Part shown: positions 6,164 through 6,213 of the stretch, one piece after another
How positions within the stretch are numbered: position 1 is the stretch's first letter
Layout: every line of letters begins with the position of its first letter
Source: DATMNI01 sp035570275
GTDB lineage: Bacteria > Acidobacteriota > Terriglobia > Bryobacterales > Bryobacteraceae
Reading direction: 5' to 3'
Assembly: GCA_035570275.1 (NCBI GenBank)
Contig: DATMNI010000045.1
Span: 1-6,213 of the forward strand
Length of the DNA stretch: 6,213 bases
The notes under the pieces: model-generated
Seen by the model: the letters and a program-made list of their open reading frames with translations, nothing else
The model's database searches: none
What the model was told of the DNA's origin: nothing
Position numbers and translations under genes: made by a program

Positions 6164-6213
6164 TTTTGGACTCTCGTATTATCAATAACTTGCAGCGAGT
6201 TCCTTAGGAGGGT
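6081..6213. other. Edge region beyond the palindromic element
   Basis: This stretch holds a small GC hairpin (CCCGCG/CGCGGG, 6090-6104), the start of the possible minus-strand fragment and, at the right edge, AGGAGG at 6206-6211 on the plus strand. The last could be a ribosome site for a plus-strand gene starting just outside the window. No complete gene is present. Confidence 0.4.

Noticed and set aside
5892..6188. Plus-strand frame across the palindromic element
   Set aside because: Its sequence is the translation of the inverted repeats and carries no gene-like features.

Overview
The window is GC-rich DNA. A multihaem OmcA/MtrC-type cytochrome sits beside a very large secreted M14 metallopeptidase, and toxin-antitoxin remnants and short palindromic repeats follow. 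From memory of such genomes I think this is a soil Acidobacteriota (Solibacter/Bryobacter-like) chromosome. That assignment is an inference; no marker gene is present.

Layout. (1) Positions 1-1170 (+) hold the 3' part of a decahaem c-type cytochrome gene, with eight of the expected ten CXXCH sites. (2) Positions 1171-1423 are a convergent intergenic gap without a recognisable gene. (3) Positions 1424-4507 (-) encode an intact 1027-residue secreted zinc carboxypeptidase-like protein. An extended -10 box lies exactly where a leaderless transcript would need it. (4) Positions 4508-5897 (-) are a short run of decaying accessory genes. They comprise a frameshifted hicA toxin, an intact hicB antitoxin, a 53-bp stray copy of part of the M14 gene, an intact-length vapC (PIN) toxin with an 18-bp in-frame tandem duplication, and only the C-terminal part of its vapB antitoxin. 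(5) Positions 5863-6080 contain a perfect 26-bp palindrome and a 140-bp MITE/REPIN-like element. The element's 43-bp terminal inverted repeats are each built from two smaller palindromes. (6) Positions 6081-6213 hold the first codons of a possible small gene that runs into that element, and the window edge.

The cytochrome would act in outer-surface electron transfer and the peptidase in the periplasm or outside the cell; nothing ties the two together. The two toxin-antitoxin modules have decayed in opposite ways: hicBA keeps its antitoxin and has lost its toxin frame, while vapBC keeps its toxin and has lost most of its antitoxin. I see no complete undescribed system. The most notable signals are the mirrored toxin-antitoxin decay, the stray M14 fragment and the palindromic element.
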